Below, in pieces: positions 42,741 through 50,696 of a stretch of DNA of 64,000 bases. The notes beneath the pieces are model-generated. The model ran no database searches and had not been told where the DNA came from. It saw only the letters and a list, made by a program, of their open reading frames with translations. How positions within the stretch are numbered: the stretch's first letter is position 1; each line of letters opens with the position of its first letter. The DNA comes from Rhizobium sp. FKY42 (GTDB taxonomy: Bacteria; Pseudomonadota; Alphaproteobacteria; Rhizobiales; Rhizobiaceae), in contig NZ_STGA01000073.1 of the NCBI RefSeq assembly GCF_005222835.1, positions 1 to 64,000 on the forward strand, in the 5' to 3' direction. Made by a program: the position numbers and the translations under genes.

Positions 42741-43913
42741 TCAGGAAGCCGCCACTGCTCGCAGTGTCTGGTGCCCACCACCGGCGAAGACCGTGCGTTG
42801 GGAAAACTCGCTACCGAAGCCTGTGCGCTGCGGAAGCGTGGTAATTCCCAATTCCGGGAACAGAAGTTCGGCCACCCGGTACGCCTCTTCCAGATGCGGA
42901 TAGCCGGAGCCAATCACCGTCTCGATGCCGATCTCCTGATATTCGCGCAGCCGTGCTGCCACGGTCTTCGGTGAGCCAACCAGCGCCGTGCCTGCACCGG
43001 AGCGCACAAGCCCGATTCCCGCCCAGAGGTTCGGGGAAACCTCAAGCTTGTCGCGTCGGCCACCATGGAGAGCCGCCATGCGCTGCTGTCCAACGGAATC
43101 CGACGCGGTCGCAAAATGCGCCTGTGCCTTGGCGATTGTTTCGTCGTCGAGCTTGGAAATCAGCCTGTCGGCCGCTTCCCAAGCCTCCTCGTCCGTCTCA
43201 CGAACGATGAAGTGCAAGCGAATTCCGAATGAAACATCCCTGCCCTTGGCCGCGGCGGATTTGCGCACACGCGCCACCTTTTCCGCCACCTGCTCCGGCG
43301 GTTCGCCCCAGGTCAGATATTTGTCTGCACGCCCGGTGGAGAATTCTATCCCCGCATCGGAGGAGCCGCCGAAATACAGCGGTGGGCGCGGCTGCTGGAT
43401 CGAGGGGAAGCCGAGACGGGCTTCCTTGGCCTTGATGTGCTTGCCATCCAGATCCGCTTTGCCAGTCGCCAGCAGATCCTCGAATACCTGGAAGAACTCT
43501 TCCGCATGGTCGTATCGCTCGTCATGCGGCAGGAAGATCCCATCACCTGCCAGTTCGGCGGGCGCACCACCCACAACGATATTCAGCAGAAGCCGACCTT
43601 CCGTGATGCGGTCCAGCGTCGATGCAAGGCGCGCATAGTAGGCTGGCGATGCCGTGCCTGGGCGAATAGCCACGAGAAACTTCAGGCGTTCCGTGAAAGG
43701 CGCCAGAGAGGCAGCCGTCACGAAGCTCTCTTCGCAGGAAACGCCGGTCGGCAACAGCACGCCGCTGTAACCGAGGCGATCCACGGCAACCGCGATCTCT
43801 CGCAGATAGCGATTGTCCGGCGCCCGGTTCAGATCACTGGCGCCAATATAGCTGCCATCTCCGCTCGTCGGAATGAACCACAGAAAATCGATGGGTTTTT
43901 GCGTATTGGACAT
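42741..43913 (-). CDS. ssuD: FMNH2-dependent alkanesulfonate monooxygenase
   Basis: Cleaves alkanesulfonates with FMNH2 and O2 to an aldehyde and sulfite, giving sulfur for growth. 390 residues, luciferase-like TIM barrel, essentially full length against E. coli SsuD (381). Recognisable parts are DFLWFIPTSGDGSYIG, GYSGVLLPTGVSCEESF with the active-site Cys, FLVAIRPGT, LLLNIVVGGAPAELAGDG and LPHDERYDHAEEF. The flavin reductase SsuE is not adjacent, so FMNH2 must come from another reductase. Confidence 0.95.
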   Translation of the reverse strand: MSNTQKPIDFLWFIPTSGDGSYIGASDLNRAPDNRYLREIAVAVDRLGYSGVLLPTGVSCEESFVTAASLAPFTERLKFLVAIRPGTASPAYYARLASTLDRITEGRLLLNIVVGGAPAELAGDGIFLPHDERYDHAEEFFQVFEDLLATGKADLDGKHIKAKEARLGFPSIQQPRPPLYFGGSSDAGIEFSTGRADKYLTWGEPPEQVAEKVARVRKSAAAKGRDVSFGIRLHFIVRETDEEAWEAADRLISKLDDETIAKAQAHFATASDSVGQQRMAALHGGRRDKLEVSPNLWAGIGLVRSGAGTALVGSPKTVAARLREYQEIGIETVIGSGYPHLEEAYRVAELLFPELGITTLPQRTGFGSEFSQRTVFAGGGHQTLRAVAAS

Positions 43914-43935
43914 GGTGTCGCTCCCTTTCGTGGGT

Positions 43936-44907
43936 TCAGCTTGCCTTCGGGCGCCAGACGATGTCCGTGATCGTCAGCTTCTTCGGAATGATCTTGAGAT
44001 CGAAAAACTCGTCCGCGAGCGCTTGCTGGTAGGCAATCGCCTGATCCGAGATCGTGCCGACGTCGCCGAGACTGAAGCCTGTGCGCTGAAGCGTCTTGCG
44101 GGTGATGTCCTCCGGCACGCCGGTGATGGCAGAGAGCGCCGGAACCGTCTTGTCCAGATTGGCCTGCGCACGCTTGCCCACCTGCGCCAACTCATCGAAG
44201 ATTTCGAGAATGAGCGCACCGTTTTCCTTTGCGAAATCGCCGTTGGCGAGGAAGTAGCTCCAGCTGTCGACAATGCCCTGCGCCGTCGTCAGCACGCGCG
44301 TCTGCGGATCAGCTTCAGCAACCGCCGTGTAGGGATCCCAGATCGACCAGGCATCGATACTGCCGTTCTTGAACGCCGCTGCAGCATCCGGTGGCGCAAG
44401 ATCGACGAGCGTCACGTCCGTCAAAGAAAGCCCGCCCTTGCGCAAAACCTTCACCGAGACATTGTGTGCGCTGGAGCCGCGCTTGAATGCAAGCTTCTTG
44501 CCCTTCAGATCGGCAATCGTCTTGATCGGCGAATCCGCTTTGACCAAAATCGCCGAGCCTTCGGAACTGCCCTTGTACGTTCCGGCATAGACGAGGTTTC
44601 CACGCGCGGCCTGCGCAAACAACGGTGGAACATCGCCCGTCGGCCCGAAGTCCAGCGCTCCGGCTCCCAGCGCCTCCAGCAGCGGCGGGCCGGAGGAAAA
44701 CTCGGACCAGGTGATTGTCACACCCTTGGCCGCGAGACGCTTCTCCAGAGCACCTTCTGCTTTGGCAAGGGCAAGAACACCGCCCTTCTGCCAACCAATT
44801 CTGATGGTCGTGGTCGCGGCACGTGTGACGCCAGTCAGCGTGAACGCGGAAGCGACGACAGTGCCACCGAATAGAGCCAGCGTCTGTCTGCGTGAAAAAT
44901 CAGTCAT
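43936..44907 (-). CDS. ssuA: Sulfonate ABC transporter substrate-binding protein
   Basis: Periplasmic binding protein, 323 residues. A Tat-type signal (FSRRQTLALFGGTVVASAFTLTG) leads into the SsuA/TauA fold: IRIGWQKGGVLALAKAEGAL, VTWSEFSSGPPLLEALGAGALDFG and LKGKKLAFKRGSSAHN. It is the first gene of the unit, so the promoter should lie in the 240-base divergent gap before the dehydrogenase gene at 45149; sulfur starvation control is usual for the family but no operator was identified. Confidence 0.93.
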   Translation of the reverse strand: MTDFSRRQTLALFGGTVVASAFTLTGVTRAATTTIRIGWQKGGVLALAKAEGALEKRLAAKGVTITWSEFSSGPPLLEALGAGALDFGPTGDVPPLFAQAARGNLVYAGTYKGSSEGSAILVKADSPIKTIADLKGKKLAFKRGSSAHNVSVKVLRKGGLSLTDVTLVDLAPPDAAAAFKNGSIDAWSIWDPYTAVAEADPQTRVLTTAQGIVDSWSYFLANGDFAKENGALILEIFDELAQVGKRAQANLDKTVPALSAITGVPEDITRKTLQRTGFSLGDVGTISDQAIAYQQALADEFFDLKIIPKKLTITDIVWRPKAS

Positions 44908-45148
44908 GTCCCCATCTCCAGATTTACAACCGGCGTCCGAGCGCCCGGTGATTCAACGATGAGGTAAGGCTCCCATAGACGACCAATTGCATCGACATAA
45001 GAAAATCTCTTTTCGACGACGCAAACGATAACTTCTTTCAATTCTATGGACTATTATGATTATTCGCTTCCGGCGTGTTGGATTTCGCGTGCTTCCGTGG
45101 GATGAAAATCTGGTCTAATGAAAGCCAGCACTCAAAGAGGAATGGGTA

Positions 45149-46018
45149 ATGGCAAAGGTAGCTTTCATCGGTCTCGGCGTTATGGGCTTTCCAATGGCGG
45201 GACACCTGAAGGAAAAGGGCGGACACGAGGTGTCTGTGTACAACCGCACAACCGCCAAGGCTGAAGCTTGGGTATCGAAATTCGGTGGTCGTTTGGGTAA
45301 GACACCGGCAGAAGCCGCCGAAGGTGCCGATTTCGTTTTCACCTGCGTCGGCAATGATGATGATCTTCGCTCGGTTACCATCGGACCGGACGGTGTTCTT
45401 GCCGCCATGAAGCCGGGTGCCATTCTGATCGACAACACCACCGCTTCTGCGGAGGTAGCGCGGGAATTGGCGCAGGCGGCTTCGGCCAAGGGCTGTGGCT
45501 TCATCGATGCCCCGGTGTCCGGCGGACAGGCTGGCGCGGAAAACGGCGTACTCACCGTCATGTGCGGTGGCGATCAGGCGACCTTCGACACAGCAAAACC
45601 GGTCATCGATGCCTATGCCCGCATGGTCGGCCTCATGGGTCCGGTCGGCGCGGGCCAGCTGGCCAAGATGATGAACCAGATCTGCATTGCCGGTCTCGTT
45701 CAAGGCCTGTCAGAGGCTGTTCACTTCGGCAAGAAGGCCGGCATGGACATTGAGAAGGTGGTCGAGGTCATTTCCAAGGGCGCCGCCGGCTCCTGGCAGA
45801 TGGAAAACCGCCACAAGACGATGAACGCAGGAAAATACGACTTCGGCTTTGCCGTCGACTGGATGCGCAAGGATCTCGACATCGTCCTGACCGAGGCCAA
45901 GCGCAATGGCGCAACCCTGCCGGTGACAGCACTAGTAGACCAGTTCTACGCCGAGGTTCAGAAAATGGGCGGCAACCGTTGGGACACCTCATCCCTGCTG
46001 GCGCGGCTTGAGAAGTAA
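45149..46018 (+). CDS. Beta-hydroxyacid dehydrogenase (HIBADH/tartronate semialdehyde reductase family)
   Basis: A 289-residue NAD(P)-dependent dehydrogenase. The dinucleotide fold is VAFIGLGVMGFPMAGHL (4-20), the substrate loop is DAPVSGGQAGAENG, and the catalytic Lys is in GQLAKMMNQI. Close relatives act on 2-hydroxy-3-oxopropionate (GarR/GlxR) or 3-hydroxyisobutyrate; I cannot decide between them by sequence alone. GAGG lies about ten bases before the ATG. Single gene, divergent from ssuA. Confidence 0.87.
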   Translation: MAKVAFIGLGVMGFPMAGHLKEKGGHEVSVYNRTTAKAEAWVSKFGGRLGKTPAEAAEGADFVFTCVGNDDDLRSVTIGPDGVLAAMKPGAILIDNTTASAEVARELAQAASAKGCGFIDAPVSGGQAGAENGVLTVMCGGDQATFDTAKPVIDAYARMVGLMGPVGAGQLAKMMNQICIAGLVQGLSEAVHFGKKAGMDIEKVVEVISKGAAGSWQMENRHKTMNAGKYDFGFAVDWMRKDLDIVLTEAKRNGATLPVTALVDQFYAEVQKMGGNRWDTSSLLARLEK

Positions 46019-46025
46019 GAAAATC

Positions 46026-46056
46026 GCAGCCTCGGGCCCATCCAGTTCGAGGCTGC
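46026..46056. terminator. Intrinsic terminator between converging genes
   Basis: GCAGCCTCG (46026-46034) pairs with CGAGGCTGC (46048-46056) over 13 bases. On the minus strand it is followed by ATTTTCTT, so it terminates the membrane protein gene at 46060 and may also act for the dehydrogenase gene, whose stop is 8 bases before it. Confidence 0.72.
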
Positions 46057-46059
46057 CTC

Positions 46060-46617
46060 CTATATCGGCAGCGGCCAGACGACAACAAAAGGCGCTAGTC
46101 CGAAGATGACGCCAAGCACCAATAGAAACGTATTTCGTCCCGATGTGTGATTGAACGCAGGTTCGGATTCTACCCTCAACTTCATCACCTGCAGGATATT
46201 GCGCACGATGCTGGTCTCATCCGCAGTCGGGTTTTCGAAGATCTCCGCCAGCTCTTCCTCCGCATTGGGAAAAGGGTCGCGAAGCAAGTGCGCCGAACTG
46301 GATGCAAGCTTTCGCAACGCACGGGTGGCCAGGAGGGCAGACGCGACCAGGCAACCAATGGCAAGAAGCGCAAATCCAATGCGCATCAGGCTGCCCGGAT
46401 CGCTTCCCAACTCGGCACCCAGACGGATCGCCGCCGCATAAAGCGTTACCAGACCGGCGACAGCACTGAGCGACAGACCGAAGTTCAGCCGGTAATGGTT
46501 CATAACCAGATGACGTGAGCCTTCCAGATGCTCTAGGTGGATTTTCACGAGAAGTTCGACGGCCAGTTTCCTGGCCTCAAACCGTATGCGGCGCTCTTCG
46601 ATCTGGGACGTTTCCAT
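46060..46617 (-). CDS. Hypothetical membrane protein
   Basis: A 185-residue protein of unknown function. After ~45 charged residues come two close helices (LSLSAVAGLVTLYAAAIRL and IGFALLAIGCLVASALLATRAL), a ~55-residue acidic cytoplasmic-looking loop, and a C-terminal helix (FLLVLGVIFGLAPFVVVWPL). I chose the ATG at 46615-46617 over a TTG three codons earlier; neither has a clear ribosome site. No relatives recognised. Same strand as the Lrp-type gene 76 bases upstream, so possibly in its transcript. Confidence 0.65.
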   Translation of the reverse strand: METSQIEERRIRFEARKLAVELLVKIHLEHLEGSRHLVMNHYRLNFGLSLSAVAGLVTLYAAAIRLGAELGSDPGSLMRIGFALLAIGCLVASALLATRALRKLASSSAHLLRDPFPNAEEELAEIFENPTADETSIVRNILQVMKLRVESEPAFNHTSGRNTFLLVLGVIFGLAPFVVVWPLPI

Positions 46618-46693
46618 TAGGGTCAAAACTCACCACGATCAGAGGAGCGGCCTCTCCAACGGCCGACGATGGCATGCATCGCCGATCCCTTCA

Positions 46694-47182
46694 TTATTCC
46701 TCGCCGGAACGCTGATTGTCGAGCATCATGTAATCGAGCGGCAATTCGGTTGTGTACTTGATCTGCTCCATCGCAAACACCGATGAAACATCGCGAATCT
46801 CGATCTTGGAGATCATCCGCTTGTAGAATGCATCATAGGAGGCGATATCCGGTACGACGACACGCAGGAGATAATCCACATCGCCGCTCATACGGTAAAA
46901 CTCCACCACTTCCGGGAATTCCGAAATGACTTCCGAGAACCGCTTCAGCCATTCCATGGAGTGACTGTTGGTGCGGATCGAGACGAAAACGGTCACTTTG
47001 GTATTGACCTTGGCCGGATCGAGCAGCGCAACCCGGCGACGGATAACGCCATCCTCTTCCATCTTCTGGATGCGGCGCCAGCAAGGCGTGGTGGAAAGAC
47101 CGACCTTCTTGGCAAGATCGGCCACGGCAAGAGTCGAGTCTTCCTGCAAAATGCGCAGAATCTTGCGGTCAAGACGGTCCAT
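46694..47182 (-). CDS. Lrp/AsnC family transcriptional regulator
   Basis: A 162-residue DNA-binding regulator. An N-terminal winged helix-turn-helix (LDRKILRILQEDSTLAVADL, then KKVGLSTTPCWRRIQKMEEDG) is joined to a C-terminal RAM ligand/oligomerisation domain (FPEVVEFYRMSGDVDYLLRVV). Such proteins bind amino acids and switch nearby or distant genes. No clear target sits next to it, the gene after it being a membrane protein of unknown role. The ATG at 47182 is the family start. Confidence 0.92.
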   Translation of the reverse strand: MDRLDRKILRILQEDSTLAVADLAKKVGLSTTPCWRRIQKMEEDGVIRRRVALLDPAKVNTKVTVFVSIRTNSHSMEWLKRFSEVISEFPEVVEFYRMSGDVDYLLRVVVPDIASYDAFYKRMISKIEIRDVSSVFAMEQIKYTTELPLDYMMLDNQRSGEE

Positions 47183-47248
47183 ATTCGCTCCTTCAGAGAT
47201 TATTTTTCTTCATAGCGTGAAATCTGGAGCATGTAACCGAAAATCGTT

Positions 47249-47890
47249 TCAGCGAATGAGACTGTCCACACTCTGTCGCAAAACGGGAAGCAACTCTGTT
47301 TCGAACCACGGATTACGCCTCAACCAGCCACTGTTACGCCAGCTCGGATGCGGCAATGGCAGGATGCGCACACCATGATTGACCATGAAACTTCGTCGCC
47401 AGTTGAACACCGTGTCCGTCATCCTTTCCTTGTCGACGCGCTTCAGGTGCCAGCCTTGCGCATACCCGCCGATTGCGAGAACAAGTTCGATCTGCGGCAT
47501 CGCATCGATCACGGCCCGACGCCACAGGGGCGCACATTCCCGGCGCGGCGGCAGGTCGTGCCCTTTGGCATTATAGCCGGGAAAGCAGAAACCCATTGGA
47601 GCAATCGCAAACTTCGCCGCATCGTAAAACTCATCACGGGTGACAGCCAGCCACGCACGCAGCCTGTCGCCGGATGCGTCGTTGAACGGTATGCCGCTTT
47701 CATGAACGCGAAGCCCCGGCGCCTGCCCCGCAATCAATATCTTCGCCGTGGAGGACAGAACGGCCACGGGCCGAGGGTCATGCGGCAGCCGGTCCTCAAT
47801 GCCTTTGGCAGGAACATCCCGGCAGATCCGGCAGGCGGCAATGGCCTGCCGCAAGAGTCCGATACGCTGCTCGTCACCCGTCAAAGCCAT
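47249..47890 (-). CDS. Uracil-DNA glycosylase family protein
   Basis: A 213-residue protein of the uracil-DNA glycosylase superfamily. Motif 1 is GQAPGLRVHESGIPFNDASG and motif 2 is LPLPHPSWRN; the N terminus has CRIC rather than the four cysteines of the Fe-S families, so a cluster is unlikely. The group (often annotated as uracil-DNA glycosylase family) has not been shown to remove uracil in every member. Its ATG overlaps the end of the nuclease gene by 10 bases, so the two are coupled. Confidence 0.87.
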   Translation of the reverse strand: MALTGDEQRIGLLRQAIAACRICRDVPAKGIEDRLPHDPRPVAVLSSTAKILIAGQAPGLRVHESGIPFNDASGDRLRAWLAVTRDEFYDAAKFAIAPMGFCFPGYNAKGHDLPPRRECAPLWRRAVIDAMPQIELVLAIGGYAQGWHLKRVDKERMTDTVFNWRRSFMVNHGVRILPLPHPSWRNSGWLRRNPWFETELLPVLRQSVDSLIR

Positions 47891-48477
47891 CGTAGAGATA
47901 GAAGTCCTTTCAATTTACCCAGAATATCGGAGAAATCCTTGCCCTGATCTTCAAGTTTCCGCTCTCTCCGCCATTGCGATGGACGCTGGAAGCGTCCGGC
48001 CCAGATGCCGCGCTTTTCGTTTTCGGCCTTCAGCTGTTCACGCTGATAGGCCAGCCAGCCCGCTGAAAGCGCAAAGCCTGTACGAACCATCTGGACGTTC
48101 AGATTCGTATTCTGCCTATAACATACTACGAGTGCGCGGTCGTAACGGTCCACCTCCGTACCACGACACTCGATATCACTGTCCTTGACGAGATCCACCA
48201 GTTGATCCCGCGCAGCCTTTCCGCAAGGCCAAGGCTGGTCATCCACGGTGCGGCACGCTTGGTCCAACTCTGGCGCGTCGATCCCCGCAAGCCGCAACCG
48301 AGACCCTGCCTGTGCAAGCGTATCGCCATCAATGACATGAAAGGGGCCACGGAAAACCTTCTGCTCGCCCCCGCCCCGTAGCAAGGATGCAATGACGATG
48401 AGTCCCAGAATGAAACAGGCCGTCAGGATCCAGTCCTGCGCCTTTCGGTAACGCCGATGCCTTCTATATGCACTCAT
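47881..48477 (-). CDS. Membrane-anchored thermonuclease-like protein (SNase fold)
   Basis: A 198-residue staphylococcal nuclease homologue. A membrane anchor or uncleaved signal lies at about 13-32. The nuclease fold has VIDGDTLAQAG (Asp ligands), LRLAGIDAPELDQ with the catalytic Arg, and the VDRYDRALVVCY segment with the second Arg. Predicted to cut DNA or RNA outside the cytoplasm with Ca2+. First gene of the unit with the glycosylase-like gene; whether the two act together in DNA turnover is unknown. Confidence 0.88.
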   Translation of the reverse strand: MSAYRRHRRYRKAQDWILTACFILGLIVIASLLRGGGEQKVFRGPFHVIDGDTLAQAGSRLRLAGIDAPELDQACRTVDDQPWPCGKAARDQLVDLVKDSDIECRGTEVDRYDRALVVCYRQNTNLNVQMVRTGFALSAGWLAYQREQLKAENEKRGIWAGRFQRPSQWRRERKLEDQGKDFSDILGKLKGLLSLRWL

Positions 48478-48595
48478 TCAAATTCGATCTTAATTACAAA
48501 CGGAAGCCTGCCAAAGATGGCAAACGAAACCTTTCCGTCAGGATCTTCTTAAGATTTAGACCCTACCATTCCCAAAACGCGTATTCGATTGAAAA

Positions 48596-50137
48596 ATGGC
48601 CATGAGTAGCGGCGTCAGCACATCCACCGACAAGATCATCGTGGACAAATCGCGGCACCACCGTAACAAGGCGGTGTCGAAGGCGGTTCGCGCCACGCGT
48701 GAACGTTTGCAGTCCAGCGCCAATGGCAGCCATGCCTTCGATCACGATGCGCTTGCTTTGCATGTCAACAACATGCTGCAAAGTGCGCTCATACTGCCCT
48801 TCTTCATCATCCTCGTCGCTGCGGTCGGCACCTACATCACCGGCGAGTCCACCCTGTTGCCATGGGCGCTGTTTACTCTTGCGGTTCATTCACTGAACCT
48901 TCTGCTGGCACGCCGCGCTTCGAAAACTGAACTGACCGCGCTCAATACCCAACGCTGGCAGCGCATGTTCATCTTCGGCCAGTTTCTGATGGGCGCTTGC
49001 TGGGCAACCTTTGCCTTCAGCGAATGCGCTGTTTGTGGTGGCGATGGCTATTACTTTTACAAGGGCGCGGTACTGCTGATAGCGATTTCTATCACAGCCA
49101 TGAGCAATGTCCTGTTGCGCATGGCGGTTATCGTTGCCTTCCTGTTGCCGATGATCAGCCTCGGCCTCATCGCCCTCGGTAGCCGTAGTGTCTTCGATGT
49201 CGGTCTTCTTGGTCTGTGCGCCACGGCCGTTCTGTTTTTTCACTACATCTCGAACCGCTTCTATCGCTCGAACCTGACACTGATGTCCTATCAGTCGGAA
49301 AAAGACGATCTGATTGCCGAACTCGAGGTTGCCAAGTCTGTGTCGGATGAGGCCCGCCGTCGCGCGGAAGAGGCCAACCTGGCCAAGTCGCGTTTCCTCG
49401 CCTCCATGTCGCACGAATTGCGCACCCCCCTGAACGCCATCCTCGGCTTTTCGGAGGTCATGAGTTCGGAAGTGCTGGGACCGATGGGAAATGCCACCTA
49501 CCGCGACTATGCCGGTGACATTCATCGCTCTGGCCAGCATCTGCTCAACCTCATCAACGAAATTCTCGATCTGTCGCGCATCGAGGCGGGCCGCTATGAA
49601 CTGAACGAGGAAGCGCTTTCACTGCTGGAAATCGCCGAGGATTGCATTGGCATGGTGCAATTGCGCGCGCGCGCCAAGAACATCAGCATTCACCAACAGT
49701 TCGAGCCAAACCTGCCGCAGGTCTGGGCCGATGAGAAATCAATGCGGCAGGTCCTGCTCAACCTGCTGTCAAACGCGGTGAAATTTACCAGCCAGGGCGG
49801 TGAGGTCACGGTCAAGGTCGGCTGGACCGCCGGTGGCGGTCAATATGTCGCCATCAAGGACAACGGGCCGGGCATCGCGGAAGATGAGATTCCGGTCGTG
49901 CTTTCCGCGTTTGGTCAGGGCTCCATCGCGATCAAGAGCGCGGAGCAAGGCACCGGCCTCGGGCTTCCCATCGTGCAGGCCATCCTGGCAAAGCACGACG
50001 GTCAGTTCATCCTGCGCTCGAAATTGCGTGAGGGCACCGAAGTCATCGCAATTTTGCCCGCCACTCGTGTTCTGCAAAGCTTGCCCGCCGTGGCAGCCAC
50101 GCGCGCGGTGGAACCGCGGCGCAAAAGCTTTGCGTGA
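48596..50137 (+). CDS. Membrane sensor histidine kinase, PdhS/DivJ-like
   Basis: A 513-residue kinase. A basic cytoplasmic start leads to six membrane helices (about 61-80, 89-105, 124-142, 157-175, 177-196 and 199-217), a short coiled linker, then HisKA with the phosphorylated His273 (SMSHELRTPLNAILGFSEV) and the ATPase domain with NLLSNAVKF, DNGPGI and GTGLGLPI. No PAS or receiver domain. The GFSEVMSSEVLGPMG and HLLNLINEILDLSRIEAG segments are typical of the PleC/DivJ/PdhS kinases that act on DivK and control polar growth and division in Rhizobiales; that link is inferred. No response regulator is adjacent. Confidence 0.88.
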   Translation: MAMSSGVSTSTDKIIVDKSRHHRNKAVSKAVRATRERLQSSANGSHAFDHDALALHVNNMLQSALILPFFIILVAAVGTYITGESTLLPWALFTLAVHSLNLLLARRASKTELTALNTQRWQRMFIFGQFLMGACWATFAFSECAVCGGDGYYFYKGAVLLIAISITAMSNVLLRMAVIVAFLLPMISLGLIALGSRSVFDVGLLGLCATAVLFFHYISNRFYRSNLTLMSYQSEKDDLIAELEVAKSVSDEARRRAEEANLAKSRFLASMSHELRTPLNAILGFSEVMSSEVLGPMGNATYRDYAGDIHRSGQHLLNLINEILDLSRIEAGRYELNEEALSLLEIAEDCIGMVQLRARAKNISIHQQFEPNLPQVWADEKSMRQVLLNLLSNAVKFTSQGGEVTVKVGWTAGGGQYVAIKDNGPGIAEDEIPVVLSAFGQGSIAIKSAEQGTGLGLPIVQAILAKHDGQFILRSKLREGTEVIAILPATRVLQSLPAVAATRAVEPRRKSFA

Positions 50138-50179
50138 AACTCTCTTCCCACGGTAAGCCAAGCGGCGCATAATGGCGCC

Positions 50180-50407
50180 ATGACAACGCTACTCGACATC
50201 GCCGTTGAGGCCGCCCGCCAGCGTCCGCCCGAAAAGCAGGATGACATTGCACGTCTGGTTTTGCAGATGGCAAGCGAGGACCAATCCGTCTATCGCCTCA
50301 GCGAGGAAGAGTTGGCTGAGGCCCACGCTGGCCTACAAGAGGCCGAGCAGGACGAACTCGTGGACGAAGCCCAGGCACGACAGTTGCTGAATAAATTCAA
50401 GCGATGA
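50180..50407 (+). CDS. Probable antitoxin of a ParE/RelE-type pair
   Basis: A 75-residue acidic protein. The start (LLDIAVEAARQRPPEKQDDIARLVLQMA) is a putative DNA-binding or dimer helix; the acidic tail (EEELAEAHAGLQEAEQDELVDEAQARQLLNKF) is of the kind that wraps a toxin. Its end overlaps the start of a RelE/ParE toxin-like gene by four bases, the standard antitoxin-toxin layout. It appears intact, while the toxin next to it is broken. Confidence 0.78.
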   Translation: MTTLLDIAVEAARQRPPEKQDDIARLVLQMASEDQSVYRLSEEELAEAHAGLQEAEQDELVDEAQARQLLNKFKR

Positions 50408-50685
50408 AAATTCGCCTTACCAAGCGTTCTGCTCAGCAAATCGAAACCATACTTGAATTCATCCGCGTCAGTTCTCCGACAGGCGCATCGAATGTCGCAG
50501 CCCGGCTTGATGCGGTACTGACCCTGCTCAAAGAACAACCAGGCGCCGGCAGACAAACGGATATTCCAACCGTTCGTCGGCTGGTTGTGACGCCTTAACC
50601 ATATGTGTTGTTCTACCGCCTCACCGAGAATGAAGTCGTCATTCTCCGCGTTCCCCATACCAGCCGCCGAAAAGCGGCTGGCTGA
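50404..50685 (+). pseudogene. ParE/RelE-type toxin broken by a nonsense codon
   Basis: The first 64 codons read KIRLTKRSAQQIETILEF and RLVVTP, a ParE-like toxin start. Codon 65 is TAA (50596-50598), and the same frame continues PYVLFYRLTENEVVILRVPH, ending at TGA 50683-50685. PYVLFYR then VxILRVxH is the conserved C-terminal strand of ParE toxins, usually after a Tyr; TAC to TAA would explain the stop. Full length would be 93 codons. The truncated product lacks the last two beta strands and should be inactive. A hairpin CCAGCCGC/GCGGCTGG (50660-50681) lies at its end. Confidence 0.85.
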
Positions 50686-50696
50686 AACTGCAAAAT

